64,000 nucleotides of DNA, from assembly GCF_900176515.1 (NCBI RefSeq), contig NZ_FWXV01000006.1, positions 558,001 through 622,000 on the forward strand, written 5' to 3'. The stretch's first letter is position 1, and each line of letters begins with the position of its first letter. The notes beneath the pieces are model-generated. The model was not told the origin of the DNA. It saw only the letters and a program-made list of their open reading frames with translations, and did not search any database. This stretch comes from Kibdelosporangium aridum (GTDB lineage Bacteria; Actinomycetota; Actinomycetes; Mycobacteriales; Pseudonocardiaceae). The translations under genes were made by a program, and so were the position numbers. Of this stretch, positions 26,684 through 36,100 are shown piece by piece.

Positions 26684-27897
26684 TGCTGCTCGACGGACCC
26701 ACGATCGCGTCGCTCACCGCTCGTCTGTCTGAAGTGGACCGGCGGCGGGCGGCGCGTTATCCCGGCGGCCGTGGCGGGCGCCAGCCGGTGCACACGTGCT
26801 ACGTGCCCGCGTCCCAGATCGGCCCGTCCACCCCGCGTGAGTGGGGCGAGCAAGCGCTTGCGGCAATGACGGAGCACGGCTTCGACCTGTCCAAGGACCT
26901 GACCGAGCGGGTCAAGGCCAAACTGGCCCGGGAACCGGTCGAGGACCTGCGGATCGACTTCGAAGACGGCTACGGCGCGCCGTCGACCGAGGACGACGAC
27001 GCCCGCTACGCGGCGGGCTGCCTGGTCCGCTGGCATGCCGAAGGGATCGCGCCGTACTCGTCCGGCCTGCGGATCAAGTCGTTCGACACGCCCGCGCTGC
27101 GCGACCGTGCCATCCGGACGCTGGACATCTTCCTGGAGACCCTCCGCGACCTGCCGCCCGGCTTCGTGATCACGTTCCCCAAGGTCACCGCGGCCGAGCA
27201 GGTCGAGGTCTTCGCCGAACTGCTGGAGGTGCTCGAGCAACGGCTCGGCTGGCCGACCGGCTCGCTGACGTTCGAGATCCAGGTGGAGACCACGCAGTCC
27301 ATTGTGGATAGCGAAGGAAAACTGGCCATCCCGGCCTTCATCACCGCCGGCGGGCAACGCGTGGTCGGCCTGCACTACGGGACGTACGACTACACCGCCG
27401 CCGTCGGGCTTGGCGCGGCTCAGCAGAACCTCGCGCACCACGCGGCCGACTTCGCGCGGCACGTGATGCAGGTGTCCGCGGCCGGGACTGGTGTGCGGTT
27501 GTCCGACGGGTCGAGCAATGTGTTGCCAGTCGGCGACACCGCCCAGGTGCTCGCCGCGTGGCGCGTCCACTACGGACTGGTCAGGCGATCCTTGGAGCAC
27601 GGTTTCTTCCAGGGGTGGGATATGCACCCTGCCCAACTGGTCTCCCGGTACGCCGCCGTGTTCGGGTACTACCGGGAAAGCCTGGAAAGTGACGCTCGGC
27701 GACTGGCCGCTTACGCCGCGCGCGCCAACAGTGCTGACAGCGGTGGGGTTCTGGACGAACCGGCGACCGCGCAAGCGCTTTCGGCGTCATTGTTGCGTAG
27801 CGTGGACTGTGGCGCGGCCACGGCCGAGGAGATCACCCAGGCGACTGGACTTCACTTGGACGTGCTGCGCGCGTATCACAGGAGGGCCGCCAGTTAG
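26683..27897 (+). CDS. CitE/HpcH-like aldolase family protein (DUF6986-type)
   Basis: 404 residues; ATG 26683 shares its first base with the malate synthase stop (TGATG). The sequence has the CitE-type TIM-barrel motifs: LRIDFEDGYG with metal-binding acidic residues, GLRIKSFDTPA, FVITFPKV, LTFEIQVETTQSIVD (barrel-end Glu), then GLHYGTYDYTA and GWDMHPAQL. Such proteins cleave or form C-C bonds of CoA thioesters or keto acids with Mg. Tight coupling to malate synthase, with an AllR-type regulator beside it, points to glyoxylate or ureidoglycolate chemistry, but no reaction is established from sequence. The C-terminal 60 residues are helical and Ala-rich. Confidence 0.75.
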   Translation: MLLDGPTIASLTARLSEVDRRRAARYPGGRGGRQPVHTCYVPASQIGPSTPREWGEQALAAMTEHGFDLSKDLTERVKAKLAREPVEDLRIDFEDGYGAPSTEDDDARYAAGCLVRWHAEGIAPYSSGLRIKSFDTPALRDRAIRTLDIFLETLRDLPPGFVITFPKVTAAEQVEVFAELLEVLEQRLGWPTGSLTFEIQVETTQSIVDSEGKLAIPAFITAGGQRVVGLHYGTYDYTAAVGLGAAQQNLAHHAADFARHVMQVSAAGTGVRLSDGSSNVLPVGDTAQVLAAWRVHYGLVRRSLEHGFFQGWDMHPAQLVSRYAAVFGYYRESLESDARRLAAYAARANSADSGGVLDEPATAQALSASLLRSVDCGAATAEEITQATGLHLDVLRAYHRRAAS

Positions 27898-27924
27898 GGC
27901 AAGCTGGAGGCTTGGAGGTGTGGC

Positions 27925-28791
27925 GTGGATTTCCTGCGTCCTGAGAGCCTCGGCGAGGCCTTGCGGATGAAAGCGGCTGTGCCGGACGCGGTGCCGATCG
28001 CGGGTGGCACGGACGTGATGGTCGAGCTGAACTTCGACCACCGCCGTCCACCCGCGCTGCTGGACTTGACGCGCGTGCCTGAACTGGCCGACTGGTCACG
28101 GGACGGCGCTCTGGTCACGATCGGCGCCGCGTTGCCGTACACCCGGCTGATCAACGAGCTGGGCACCGATCTGCCTGGTCTGGCGATCGCGTCCCGGACT
28201 GTCGGATCGCCACAGATCCGCAACCGGGGCACGGTCGGCGGCAACCTTGGCGCCGCTTCACCCGCCGGGGACACGCATCCAGTGTTGCTGGCATGTGACG
28301 CTGTCGTTGAGGTCGCGTCTGTCCGTGGCACCCGGACGATCCCAGCGGACGAGTTCTACCTTGGCGTGAAACGCAATGCTTTGCAGCCGGACGAACTGAT
28401 CACCGCGATCCGGCTGCCTCGCGCCTCGGGCCCGCAGCAGTTCGCCAAAGTCGGGACGCGCAACGCGATGGTGATCGCGGTGTGTTCGTTCGCGATCAGC
28501 CTGCACGCGGACGCCCGGGTCGGCGCCGCGATCGGCTCGGCCGCGCCGACCCCGCGCCGCGCCCGGCAAGCAGAGGAATTCCTGGCCGCGGAACTGGACT
28601 TCGCTCAGCCACGGCCGTTGCTGGACTCGGTCAAGCAACGCTTCGGAGAGCTCGTTTCGGCGGAGGCGTCACCGATCGACGACGTCCGGGGCAGTGCGGC
28701 GTACCGGAAGCACGCGCTGGCGGTGCTGGCGCGGCGGACGCTCGGCTGGGCGTGGGACGCGTATCGCGAAGGAGAACGGTCATGCGCGTGA
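27925..28791 (+). CDS. Xanthine dehydrogenase, FAD-binding subunit
   Basis: 288 residues from GTG 27925, behind GGAGGTG. It is the CoxM/XdhB-type medium subunit: the opening MDFLRPESLGEAL is typical, VPIAGGTDVMVEL contains the FAD-binding A-G-G-T-D motif (about residues 30-42), and RNRGTVGGNLGAASPAGDTHP carries the second FAD motif T-(V/I)-G-G-N. The C-terminal half is the CO-dehydrogenase flavoprotein C domain. It passes electrons from the 2Fe-2S subunit to NAD or another acceptor during hypoxanthine/xanthine oxidation. The gene overlaps the Fe-S subunit gene by 10 bp. Purine specificity is inferred from the adjacent purine-degradation genes. Confidence 0.9.
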   Translation: MDFLRPESLGEALRMKAAVPDAVPIAGGTDVMVELNFDHRRPPALLDLTRVPELADWSRDGALVTIGAALPYTRLINELGTDLPGLAIASRTVGSPQIRNRGTVGGNLGAASPAGDTHPVLLACDAVVEVASVRGTRTIPADEFYLGVKRNALQPDELITAIRLPRASGPQQFAKVGTRNAMVIAVCSFAISLHADARVGAAIGSAAPTPRRARQAEEFLAAELDFAQPRPLLDSVKQRFGELVSAEASPIDDVRGSAAYRKHALAVLARRTLGWAWDAYREGERSCA

Positions 28792-29240
28792 ACTTCACCG
28801 TGAACGGCGAAGCGCGTCAGGTCGACGACGTCTGGCCCGGTGAATCGCTGCTTTACGTGCTGCGAGAGCGAATGGGTTTGCCCGGCTCCAAGAACGCCTG
28901 CGAACAGGGCGAATGCGGCTCGTGCACGGTGTACATGGACGGTACGCCAGTGTGTTCGTGTCTCGTCGCGGCCGGTCAGGCCGAGGGTCGTTCGGTTCAG
29001 ACGGTCGAAGGGCTGGCATCCGGTGATCAGCTCGACCGGGTCCAGCAGGCCTTTGTGGATGCTGGTGCCGTCCAGTGTGGATTCTGCACACCTGGTCTTG
29101 TGGTTGCCGCGCATGACCTGCTGGCCAGGACACCACATCCCACGGACCCCGAGATCCGCGAGGCACTGGCCGGGAACCTTTGTCGCTGCACGGGTTACGA
29201 GAAGATCCTGGACGCCGTCAGAATGGCGGCGCAGTCATGA
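28782..29240 (+). CDS. Xanthine dehydrogenase, 2Fe-2S subunit
   Basis: 152 residues from ATG 28782. The N-terminal plant-type ferredoxin fold contains CEQGECGSC and, further on, VCSC (cluster II ligands). The C-terminal helical domain binds the second cluster through CGFCTPG and NLCRCTGY. This is the standard CoxS-type small subunit and is full length. It links the molybdenum centre to FAD. The gene overlaps both neighbours (10 bp upstream, 4 bp ATGA downstream), so all three subunits should be made in balance. Confidence 0.95.
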   Translation: MRVNFTVNGEARQVDDVWPGESLLYVLRERMGLPGSKNACEQGECGSCTVYMDGTPVCSCLVAAGQAEGRSVQTVEGLASGDQLDRVQQAFVDAGAVQCGFCTPGLVVAAHDLLARTPHPTDPEIREALAGNLCRCTGYEKILDAVRMAAQS

Positions 29241-31456
29241 CCACGACTGTCGCCACGCAGGGTGGTATCGGAACGAACGCTCAGCGCCCCGACGGCGCGT
29301 TGAAGGCTCGCGGTGAGTTCGCGTACTCCTCGGACCTGTGGCATGAGGACATGTTGTGGGGCGCCACTTTGCGCAGCCCGCACCCGCACGCGCGGATCGT
29401 TTCCATCGACATTGCTGAGGCGCTGAAGGTGCCGGGTGTCTACGCGGTTTTGACGCATGAGGACGTGCCGGGAACCAATATCTACGGCCTCGAACACGCA
29501 GACCAGCCTGTGTTGGCCGTCGACGTGGTCCGCTACCAGGGCGAACCTGTGGCGGTGGTGGCTGCGGACCATCCCGAGACGGCTCGGCGCGCGATCAAAC
29601 GGATCGAGGTCACGTACGAGGTGCTCCCGCCGGTCGTGGACACCGAGGACGCGGCGCATGGCCGTGCGGAACCCTTGCACCCGCATGGAAATGTCGTGCG
29701 GCACGTGAAGATCCGGCGCGGCCCGCAGGACGCCGTCGCGGACGTGGTCGTCACCGGCGAGTACGAAGTCGGCATGCAGGACCAGGCCTTCCTCGGACCG
29801 GAGTCGGGGCTCGCGGTGCCCGCCGAGGACGGCTCGATCGACCTGTACATCGCGACTCAATGGCTGCACGTGGACCAGCGACAGGTCGCCGTCGCGCTGG
29901 GGTTGCCGCTGGACAAGGTCCGGCTGACGTTGTCCGGTGTCGGCGGGGCGTTCGGCGGCCGGGAAGACCTGTCGATGCAGGTCCACGCCTGCATGCTGGC
30001 GCTGCACACCGGAAAACCGGTGAAGATGGTCTACAACCGCGAGGAGTCCTTCTACGGGCACGTGCACCGGCACCCCGCGCGGATGTACTACGAACACGGC
30101 GCCACTCGGGACGGAAAGATCGTCTACGTCAAGTCCCGGATCTACCTGGACGGCGGCGCGTACGCCTCAAGCACCGGCGCGGTCGTGGCGAACGCGGCCA
30201 CGTTGGGAATGGGGCCGTACGACGTTCCCAGCGTGACCATGGACTGCTGGGGCGTCTACACCAACAACCCGCCTTGTGGCGCGATGCGCGGCTTCGGTGC
30301 CGTGCAAGCGGCTTTCGCTTACGAGTCGCAAATGGACAAGCTCGCTGCTGCCCTTGGACTGGATCCGGTCGAGCTGCGGATCCGCAACGCGATGAGCGAA
30401 GGCAGCATCATGCCGACGGGACAGCTCGTAGACTCGCCTGCGCCCGTGGCCGAGTTGCTGGCTTTGGTCCGCGACAAACCGTTGCCTGCGACGGGAACCG
30501 ACTTGACCGACATGCCAGGCGGCGTATCGAACACCACCCATGGCGAGGGCGTTGTTCGCGGTATCGGCTATGGGGTCGGCATCAAGAACGTCGGTTTTTC
30601 CGACAGCTTCGACGATTACTCGACCGTCCGGGTGCGGTTGTCCGTGATCGGTGGGGAAGCCGTGGCGTCCGTGCACACGGCGGCGGTGGAGGTGGGCCAG
30701 GGCCTGGTGACGGTCCTGCAGCAGATCACCCGCTCTGAGCTGGGTGTTGATGTCGTGACCATCGAGCCGATGGACACGTCGATCGGCGACGCGGGCTCGA
30801 CATCCGCCTCCCGCCAGACGTATGTCACCGGCGGTGCGCTGCGAGCGGCCTGCGATGCCGTCCGAACCGCTTTGTTCAAACGCATCGGACACGCCGACTT
30901 GCCGCTGGACAGCAGTAAGATCGTCGAAGTGCTGGGCACGGACGTGATCGACGAGACCGTGGAATGGCGGCACCGCCCGACTTATCGGATCGACGCGGAG
31001 ACTGGCCAAGGCGATGCCCACGTGCAGTACGCCTTCGCCGCACACCGGGCCGTTGTCGACGTCGACGTGGAACTCGGCTTGGTGAAAGTGGTCGAGCTGG
31101 CGTGTGCCCAGGACGTCGGCAAGGCGATCAACCCGGACGCGGTGCTCGGCCAGATCCACGGCGGGACGGCGCAGGGCCTCGGGCTGGCAGTGATGGAGGA
31201 GATCCAGCTGGCGGACGGGAAGATCCGCAATCCATCGTTCACCGACTACCTGATCCCGACCGTGCTCGACATGCCGCCGATGGTCATCGACGTCCTCGAA
31301 CGCCCGGATCCCCATGCGCCCTACGGACTTCGCGGAGTCGGCGAGCCACCGACGATCTCCTCAACCCCGGCCATCGTGGCCGCTGTCCGAGCCGCGACAG
31401 GCAAGGCGTTGACCCGTGTGCCCGTCCGGCCAGAACACATCACGGAGACCCTCTGA
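29237..31456 (+). CDS. Xanthine dehydrogenase, molybdopterin-binding subunit
   Basis: 739 residues from ATG 29237, which overlaps the Fe-S subunit stop as ATGA. It is the CoxL/XdhC-type large subunit: the ald_Xan_dh N domain opens with LKARGEFAYSSD and includes HPHARIVSIDIAEA. The molybdopterin domain shows the conserved GVGGAFGGRED, CGAMRGFGAVQ, VEVGQGLVTVLQQI, and near the C-terminus YGLRGVGEPP with the catalytic Glu expected in G-x-G-E. Together with the two preceding genes it forms the trimeric enzyme oxidising hypoxanthine/xanthine to urate. The next gene, guanine deaminase, starts on its stop codon. Confidence 0.93.
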   Translation: MTTTVATQGGIGTNAQRPDGALKARGEFAYSSDLWHEDMLWGATLRSPHPHARIVSIDIAEALKVPGVYAVLTHEDVPGTNIYGLEHADQPVLAVDVVRYQGEPVAVVAADHPETARRAIKRIEVTYEVLPPVVDTEDAAHGRAEPLHPHGNVVRHVKIRRGPQDAVADVVVTGEYEVGMQDQAFLGPESGLAVPAEDGSIDLYIATQWLHVDQRQVAVALGLPLDKVRLTLSGVGGAFGGREDLSMQVHACMLALHTGKPVKMVYNREESFYGHVHRHPARMYYEHGATRDGKIVYVKSRIYLDGGAYASSTGAVVANAATLGMGPYDVPSVTMDCWGVYTNNPPCGAMRGFGAVQAAFAYESQMDKLAAALGLDPVELRIRNAMSEGSIMPTGQLVDSPAPVAELLALVRDKPLPATGTDLTDMPGGVSNTTHGEGVVRGIGYGVGIKNVGFSDSFDDYSTVRVRLSVIGGEAVASVHTAAVEVGQGLVTVLQQITRSELGVDVVTIEPMDTSIGDAGSTSASRQTYVTGGALRAACDAVRTALFKRIGHADLPLDSSKIVEVLGTDVIDETVEWRHRPTYRIDAETGQGDAHVQYAFAAHRAVVDVDVELGLVKVVELACAQDVGKAINPDAVLGQIHGGTAQGLGLAVMEEIQLADGKIRNPSFTDYLIPTVLDMPPMVIDVLERPDPHAPYGLRGVGEPPTISSTPAIVAAVRAATGKALTRVPVRPEHITETL

Positions 31457-31926
31457 TGGAAGAAGAATGGCTGGCCAAGGCGGTCCGCCTGGCCACCGAG
31501 AACGTCGCGTCCGGCGGCGGCCCGTTCGGCGCGATCGTGCTGCGCGACGGTGAGGTGATCGCGACCGGTACGAACCAGGTGACGCCGACCCTCGATCCGA
31601 CCGCGCACGCCGAAGTCGTCGCGATTCGCAACGCGTGCAAGGCAATCGGGGATTTCAAGCTGTCCGGATGCGTCCTGGTCTCGTCGTGCGAACCGTGCCC
31701 ACTGTGCCTTGCGGCATCGCTGTGGGCACGGCTCGACCGGGTGATTTACGGCGCGGACCGTGATGACGCAGCCAAGGCAGGCTTTGACGACCGCGCCTTC
31801 CACGATTTGTTCGGCCGGCCACGGGAGACGTGGCCGTTGCCCGTGTATTCGTTGCGTTCCGGTTCCGAGGAGAATTTCGAGCCGTTCTCCGCGTGGCTGG
31901 CCAAGCCGGATCGCGTGGACTACTAG
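31456..31926 (+). CDS. guaD: Guanine deaminase (cytidine deaminase fold)
   Basis: 156 residues from ATG 31456, overlapping the stop of the xanthine dehydrogenase gene (TGATG). The zinc site is complete: HAEVVAIRNA supplies His and the catalytic Glu, CEPCPLC supplies the two cysteines. GGGPFGAIVLRDGEVIATG and the C-terminal FDDRAFHDLFG fit the Bacillus GuaD type rather than tRNA adenosine deaminase. It would convert guanine to xanthine, feeding the dehydrogenase encoded just upstream. This ends the plus-strand operon; its stop overlaps by four bases the end of the convergent hydrolase gene. Confidence 0.85.
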   Translation: MEEEWLAKAVRLATENVASGGGPFGAIVLRDGEVIATGTNQVTPTLDPTAHAEVVAIRNACKAIGDFKLSGCVLVSSCEPCPLCLAASLWARLDRVIYGADRDDAAKAGFDDRAFHDLFGRPRETWPLPVYSLRSGSEENFEPFSAWLAKPDRVDY

Positions 31927-33023
31927 AGGAACCGGCCGAAGAACTGGGGGATGACCCGGTACTGGATTTTCAGCCCCCGGTCCGGATCGACCGTGCCGAT
32001 GAACTGTTCGAACTGGTCGGCCGGCAGGCCCAACGGCTTGACCAGCTGCGGAAGCACCACCTGCAGGTCGGAGAAGTTGTGGTGGCGTCCGCCTTCCAGT
32101 ACGAAGGACTCCTTCGGCCCTTTCTGGTTGGCCCAGAACAGGCCCCAGGACGGGTCGAGGTCCGTGAACGGTGAATGGTCCTTCAGCACGCCGGTCTCCG
32201 GGTCGGGGAATTGCCCGCCCAGCAGCATGAACGGCCGGTCGAGGCCACGCTCGGCGACGTCACCGAAATCAGGGAACATCGAGCCGTCCATGTTGATGCC
32301 CGCGTCGATCCGGCGGTCGTGCAGCATGGTCTCGCCGGCGGTGAAGCCGCCGTACGAATGGCCGAACATGCCGACCTTGTCGAGGTTCACTCCCTTGCGG
32401 GCGAGCTGGTCCAGGACAAAGCGAGTGTCGCCGACGCGTGCTTGCAGTGCCTTGCCCATCTCCGCTTCGGAGATCGTCACCGGAGGTTCGACGCGGCCAC
32501 CGGGGAATTCGACAGGAGTCTCGAAGGTGTGGTCGATCGTGACGACGACATTGCCGCGTGACGCCAACTCCTGAACGAGAACGGACCCGACAGACCGTGG
32601 CCCGCCAAAGCCCGGAGAGTAGAGGATGACCGGCCACTTGCCGTGCTTGACGGGCGCGTTGACGTGCCCGGAAGTCCTGGCGGCCGTCCAATCAACGGAC
32701 CCCTTGGGGATCCCCGCCTGCTCGGCGAAAGTCTCGACGGCGGGGACAATGCCGTTCGGCAGCCATTGCTGCCGGGGATAGTGCCTGGTGTCCTTGGCGG
32801 GATACCAGACGCTGACCATGAGTTCCCGCTTGCGATCCGGTTTCCAGGGATCCGGTCTGGTGTGGTCGACGAGGTGCAGATCCGTGGTCCCCACCTGGTA
32901 GCGACCCGTCGGCGACGGGATCGAGAACGTCACCTTCGCTTCGGCCGAAGCGCTGACCGGCGCCGCGACCAGGACAGCGGCGCTCACCACCCCCGCGGCT
33001 AGCGTTTTCGTAAGTAGCGACAT
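31923..33023 (-). CDS. Secreted PAF-acetylhydrolase-like hydrolase (second paralogue)
   Basis: 366 residues. ATG 33023 starts a signal peptide (MSLLTKTLAAGVVSAAVLVA, Ala-rich site); a GTG at 33032 is an alternative. The protein matches the one at 2371-3498 along its length: IPSPTGRYQVGTTDLHLVD, ELMVSVWYPAK, VILYSPGFGGPRSVG, the elbow GMFGHSYGGFTAG with nucleophile Ser, NMDGSMF and a terminal HHNF probably carrying the His. It should be an extracellular esterase or lipase of unknown substrate. It is transcribed against the purine operon and diverges from the NACHT gene across about 100 bp, so it looks like part of the insertion in this cluster rather than of purine metabolism. Confidence 0.75.
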   Translation of the reverse strand: MSLLTKTLAAGVVSAAVLVAAPVSASAEAKVTFSIPSPTGRYQVGTTDLHLVDHTRPDPWKPDRKRELMVSVWYPAKDTRHYPRQQWLPNGIVPAVETFAEQAGIPKGSVDWTAARTSGHVNAPVKHGKWPVILYSPGFGGPRSVGSVLVQELASRGNVVVTIDHTFETPVEFPGGRVEPPVTISEAEMGKALQARVGDTRFVLDQLARKGVNLDKVGMFGHSYGGFTAGETMLHDRRIDAGINMDGSMFPDFGDVAERGLDRPFMLLGGQFPDPETGVLKDHSPFTDLDPSWGLFWANQKGPKESFVLEGGRHHNFSDLQVVLPQLVKPLGLPADQFEQFIGTVDPDRGLKIQYRVIPQFFGRFL

Positions 33024-33125
33024 GCTCCCCACAGTGCCAGCTCTGGGCTTGTCGCGCCTCGGTCCCGAGATCGACGCCCGTCCTCCCTGCGGACGACTTC
33101 GGCCAGCATGGTGCAGGATTGCCGG

Positions 33126-36100
33126 ATGGCGATGTTGAGCTACGCGGACGCGGTGAAGTTGCTGGGCGCCAAGGAAAACAAGATCGTTGGGGCGCTTGAC
33201 AAGCTGCTGGGCGGCGCGTTGCTCGCCGGATCCGGGGTGGACCTCTGGGGACTGCTCGGCTGGTTCGACGCGAAAGCCGAGTTCATCCGCCTCTCACACG
33301 ACCTGGCAACCAAGGTCTCCGGGCGCAAGCTGTCCCGTTACGACCGCACGCAACGCCTGCACGCTGCGCACACCGTGATCGTGCTGGTCGCGTTCTTCGA
33401 GGCGTTCGACGAGCTTGAGTTCCCGCTGACCACCAAGGATCTTGGGCCCACCAAGCAGAAGGGGACGGGACTGCCCAGCCCCACGGTCTACGGCGACGAA
33501 ATGCTGTATGCAGCCGTCCCGGTGCCCGGCCCGGCACTTCCGCATGATCGCTACACCGACGAGCTGACCTCCTGGTACGCCGAATTCGCGAAGGATCTTC
33601 GCAAGACGGTGAACCAGTTGGCGATCTGGGACACGCTCAACGCGACGCAGCAGGACAGACTGCACGACCTCATCGGAAACGACCTGCCCGCGAAGGCCGT
33701 GCGCCGGTACGAAGAGCTGTTCCTCCAGTTGACCGCGGACTTTCCGGAAGTCGCGTACTGGCGGCAGTCGCACGAACTGCGTTCCATGGGAACGGCGTTG
33801 GCGCGGCTCGAGGAAGCCCTTGTGCCGATTGGCGACTCACCCACCGAACGGCGTGCCGAGTTGGCCCGCAAATACCAGGCCGTGCTCAACCACCCGATCA
33901 TCGAGCCAAGTCAGACGGTCTCGGTGCCTACGCTCGCCGAGTGCTACGTCGACCCGTACTACCAGGTCTGTGACGCGGGCGCCAACACCGCGTTCGCCAG
34001 CAAATCCTGGTGGGACGACAAACCGGTCCGCCAGGACATCCATCGATTTCTCGCGGGCTACCTGACGTCGCCCAAAGCCACCGAGCGGCCGCTGCTGGTC
34101 TTGGGCGACCCCGGCTCAGGGAAGTCAGTGCTCACGAAGGTCCTCGCGGCACGCCTGCCGGCCAGCGACTTCCTGGTCCTGCGCGTGGAGTTGCGGACCA
34201 CGCCGACCGAGGCGGACATCCGCGAGCAGATCGAGTACGGCCTGCGCGAGCTACTCCAAGAACAGGTCAGCTGGCCGACGTTGACGCGATCGGCAGGCGC
34301 GGCGCTGCCCGTGGTGCTCCTCGACGGCTTCGACGAACTGCTGCAAGCCACCGGCGTCAGCCAAACCGACTACCTGACCAAGATCGCCCGTTTCCAGCAG
34401 GACAGCGCGGAGTTAGGGCGCCCGGTGGCGTTCGTGGTGACCAGCAGGATCAGCGTTGCCGATCGCGCGGTCACCCCGAAGGACACTGCGGTGTTGCGGC
34501 TCGCGCCGTTCAAGCCCGAGCAGATCGACCGGTGGCTGCGCGTCTGGAACCGGGTCAACGCCCAGTATTTCCGGACATCAAGCCTCAAGCCGCTGACCGG
34601 CGGGACCGTCGCACGGTACCCGGACCTCGGTGAGCAACCGCTGCTGTTGTTGATGCTGGCGTTGTACGACGCGGATGACAATGCCCTGCAACACACCAGC
34701 CGCCAGATCCGCGAAGCCGAATTGTACGAACGGCTCCTGACCACCTTTGCTCTCAGGGAAGTCGCCAAGGGTGGTGGCGGAGACGTAGAGGCCGAACTGC
34801 AAAGACTGTCCATTGTGGCCTTCGCGATGTTCAACCGCGGCACGCAATGGGTTTCCGAGCAGGACCTGGACAAGGACATGGCGGCATTGCTACCGCGCAA
34901 CCCAGTCAGGGCAGGCAATCGAGAGCCACTCGGCGCGGGCGAGGCTGTCCTGGGCCGGTTCTTCTTCGTACAACGGGCACAGGCGGTCCGCGATGAAAGG
35001 ACACTGAGGACTTACGAGTTCCTGCACGCGACCTTCGGTGAGTATCTGGTGGCCAGGGCGACTTGGCAGATCCTGAAGAACATGCTCGCGGTGGAAAGCC
35101 ATCGGCATCGGACATTCGCAGGGGCCGTTGACGACACAGAGCTTTACGCGCTGCTGTCGTTCGCGCCGTTGTGTGCACGCACCCCGGTCATCGAGTTCCT
35201 GAAGGACATGTCGGGAGAGTTGGCGATAGAGGAGCGCGCTGCTCTGGCCGAACTGCTGATCGGCTTGTTCCAGACAGTCCATCAGCCGCGAGCGAACCAG
35301 GCGCTCACCGAATACGTGCCGTTCGAGCAGTCACCGGCCGCACGATATGCCCACTACAGCCTGAACCTGGTTCTGCTCATCACTGTGGTAAAGGGTGTAG
35401 TCACCGCTCGCGAGCTGATGCTGAAGGGGGCCGACACCTATTTGTTCTGGCACGGCTTTGCCGTGCTGTGGCAGTCGCAGTTGGCCGAGGCGGAGTGGAT
35501 GTCACTGTTGGACACGCTCCAGCTCACTCGGTTCTGGCAGGGCGACAAGCGCGATCTGAGCATCTCCATCGGGCCGACTCCGACCATCCCGCCGGTCGAC
35601 CTGTCGTGGGTGTTCGGCCGGGAAGGTTTCAGGGTCATCGAGTCCGACTTCGCCGAGCGATTCCGGCAGGAAGCCAACTTCTTGTGCGGGCCATGGGGCG
35701 ATGTGATCAGCCACACCATCGCGCCGCTGGCCGACATGGTTCCGGCCGCTATCGGCACACTCATACTGCCGGGAAATCGTGAAGGGCTGTCGAGTGCGCA
35801 CGCACTGCTGACCTTGCTGCTGGATCCCGCGAGCACGGAGATCCACACTCTCAACTCGATAGCGGCGTACTTGCCGTTCAGATCGACCGAGGGCCAGGGC
35901 CGGCTGCTGACCCGCGCACTGATCGACATCCTTCGGACACGAGTGGGCATGTTCGACGTTCTTGAATTCACGGACCTTCCGCAGATCACCTCCAACGTTG
36001 GCACCTGGATCCTGATCTGTGAGCGGATCGGCAAGGGCGAGGACGACTCCGCGCTGACCGAACGGCTCTGCGGTAGCTGGGATCAAAAACGGGCCTTGCG

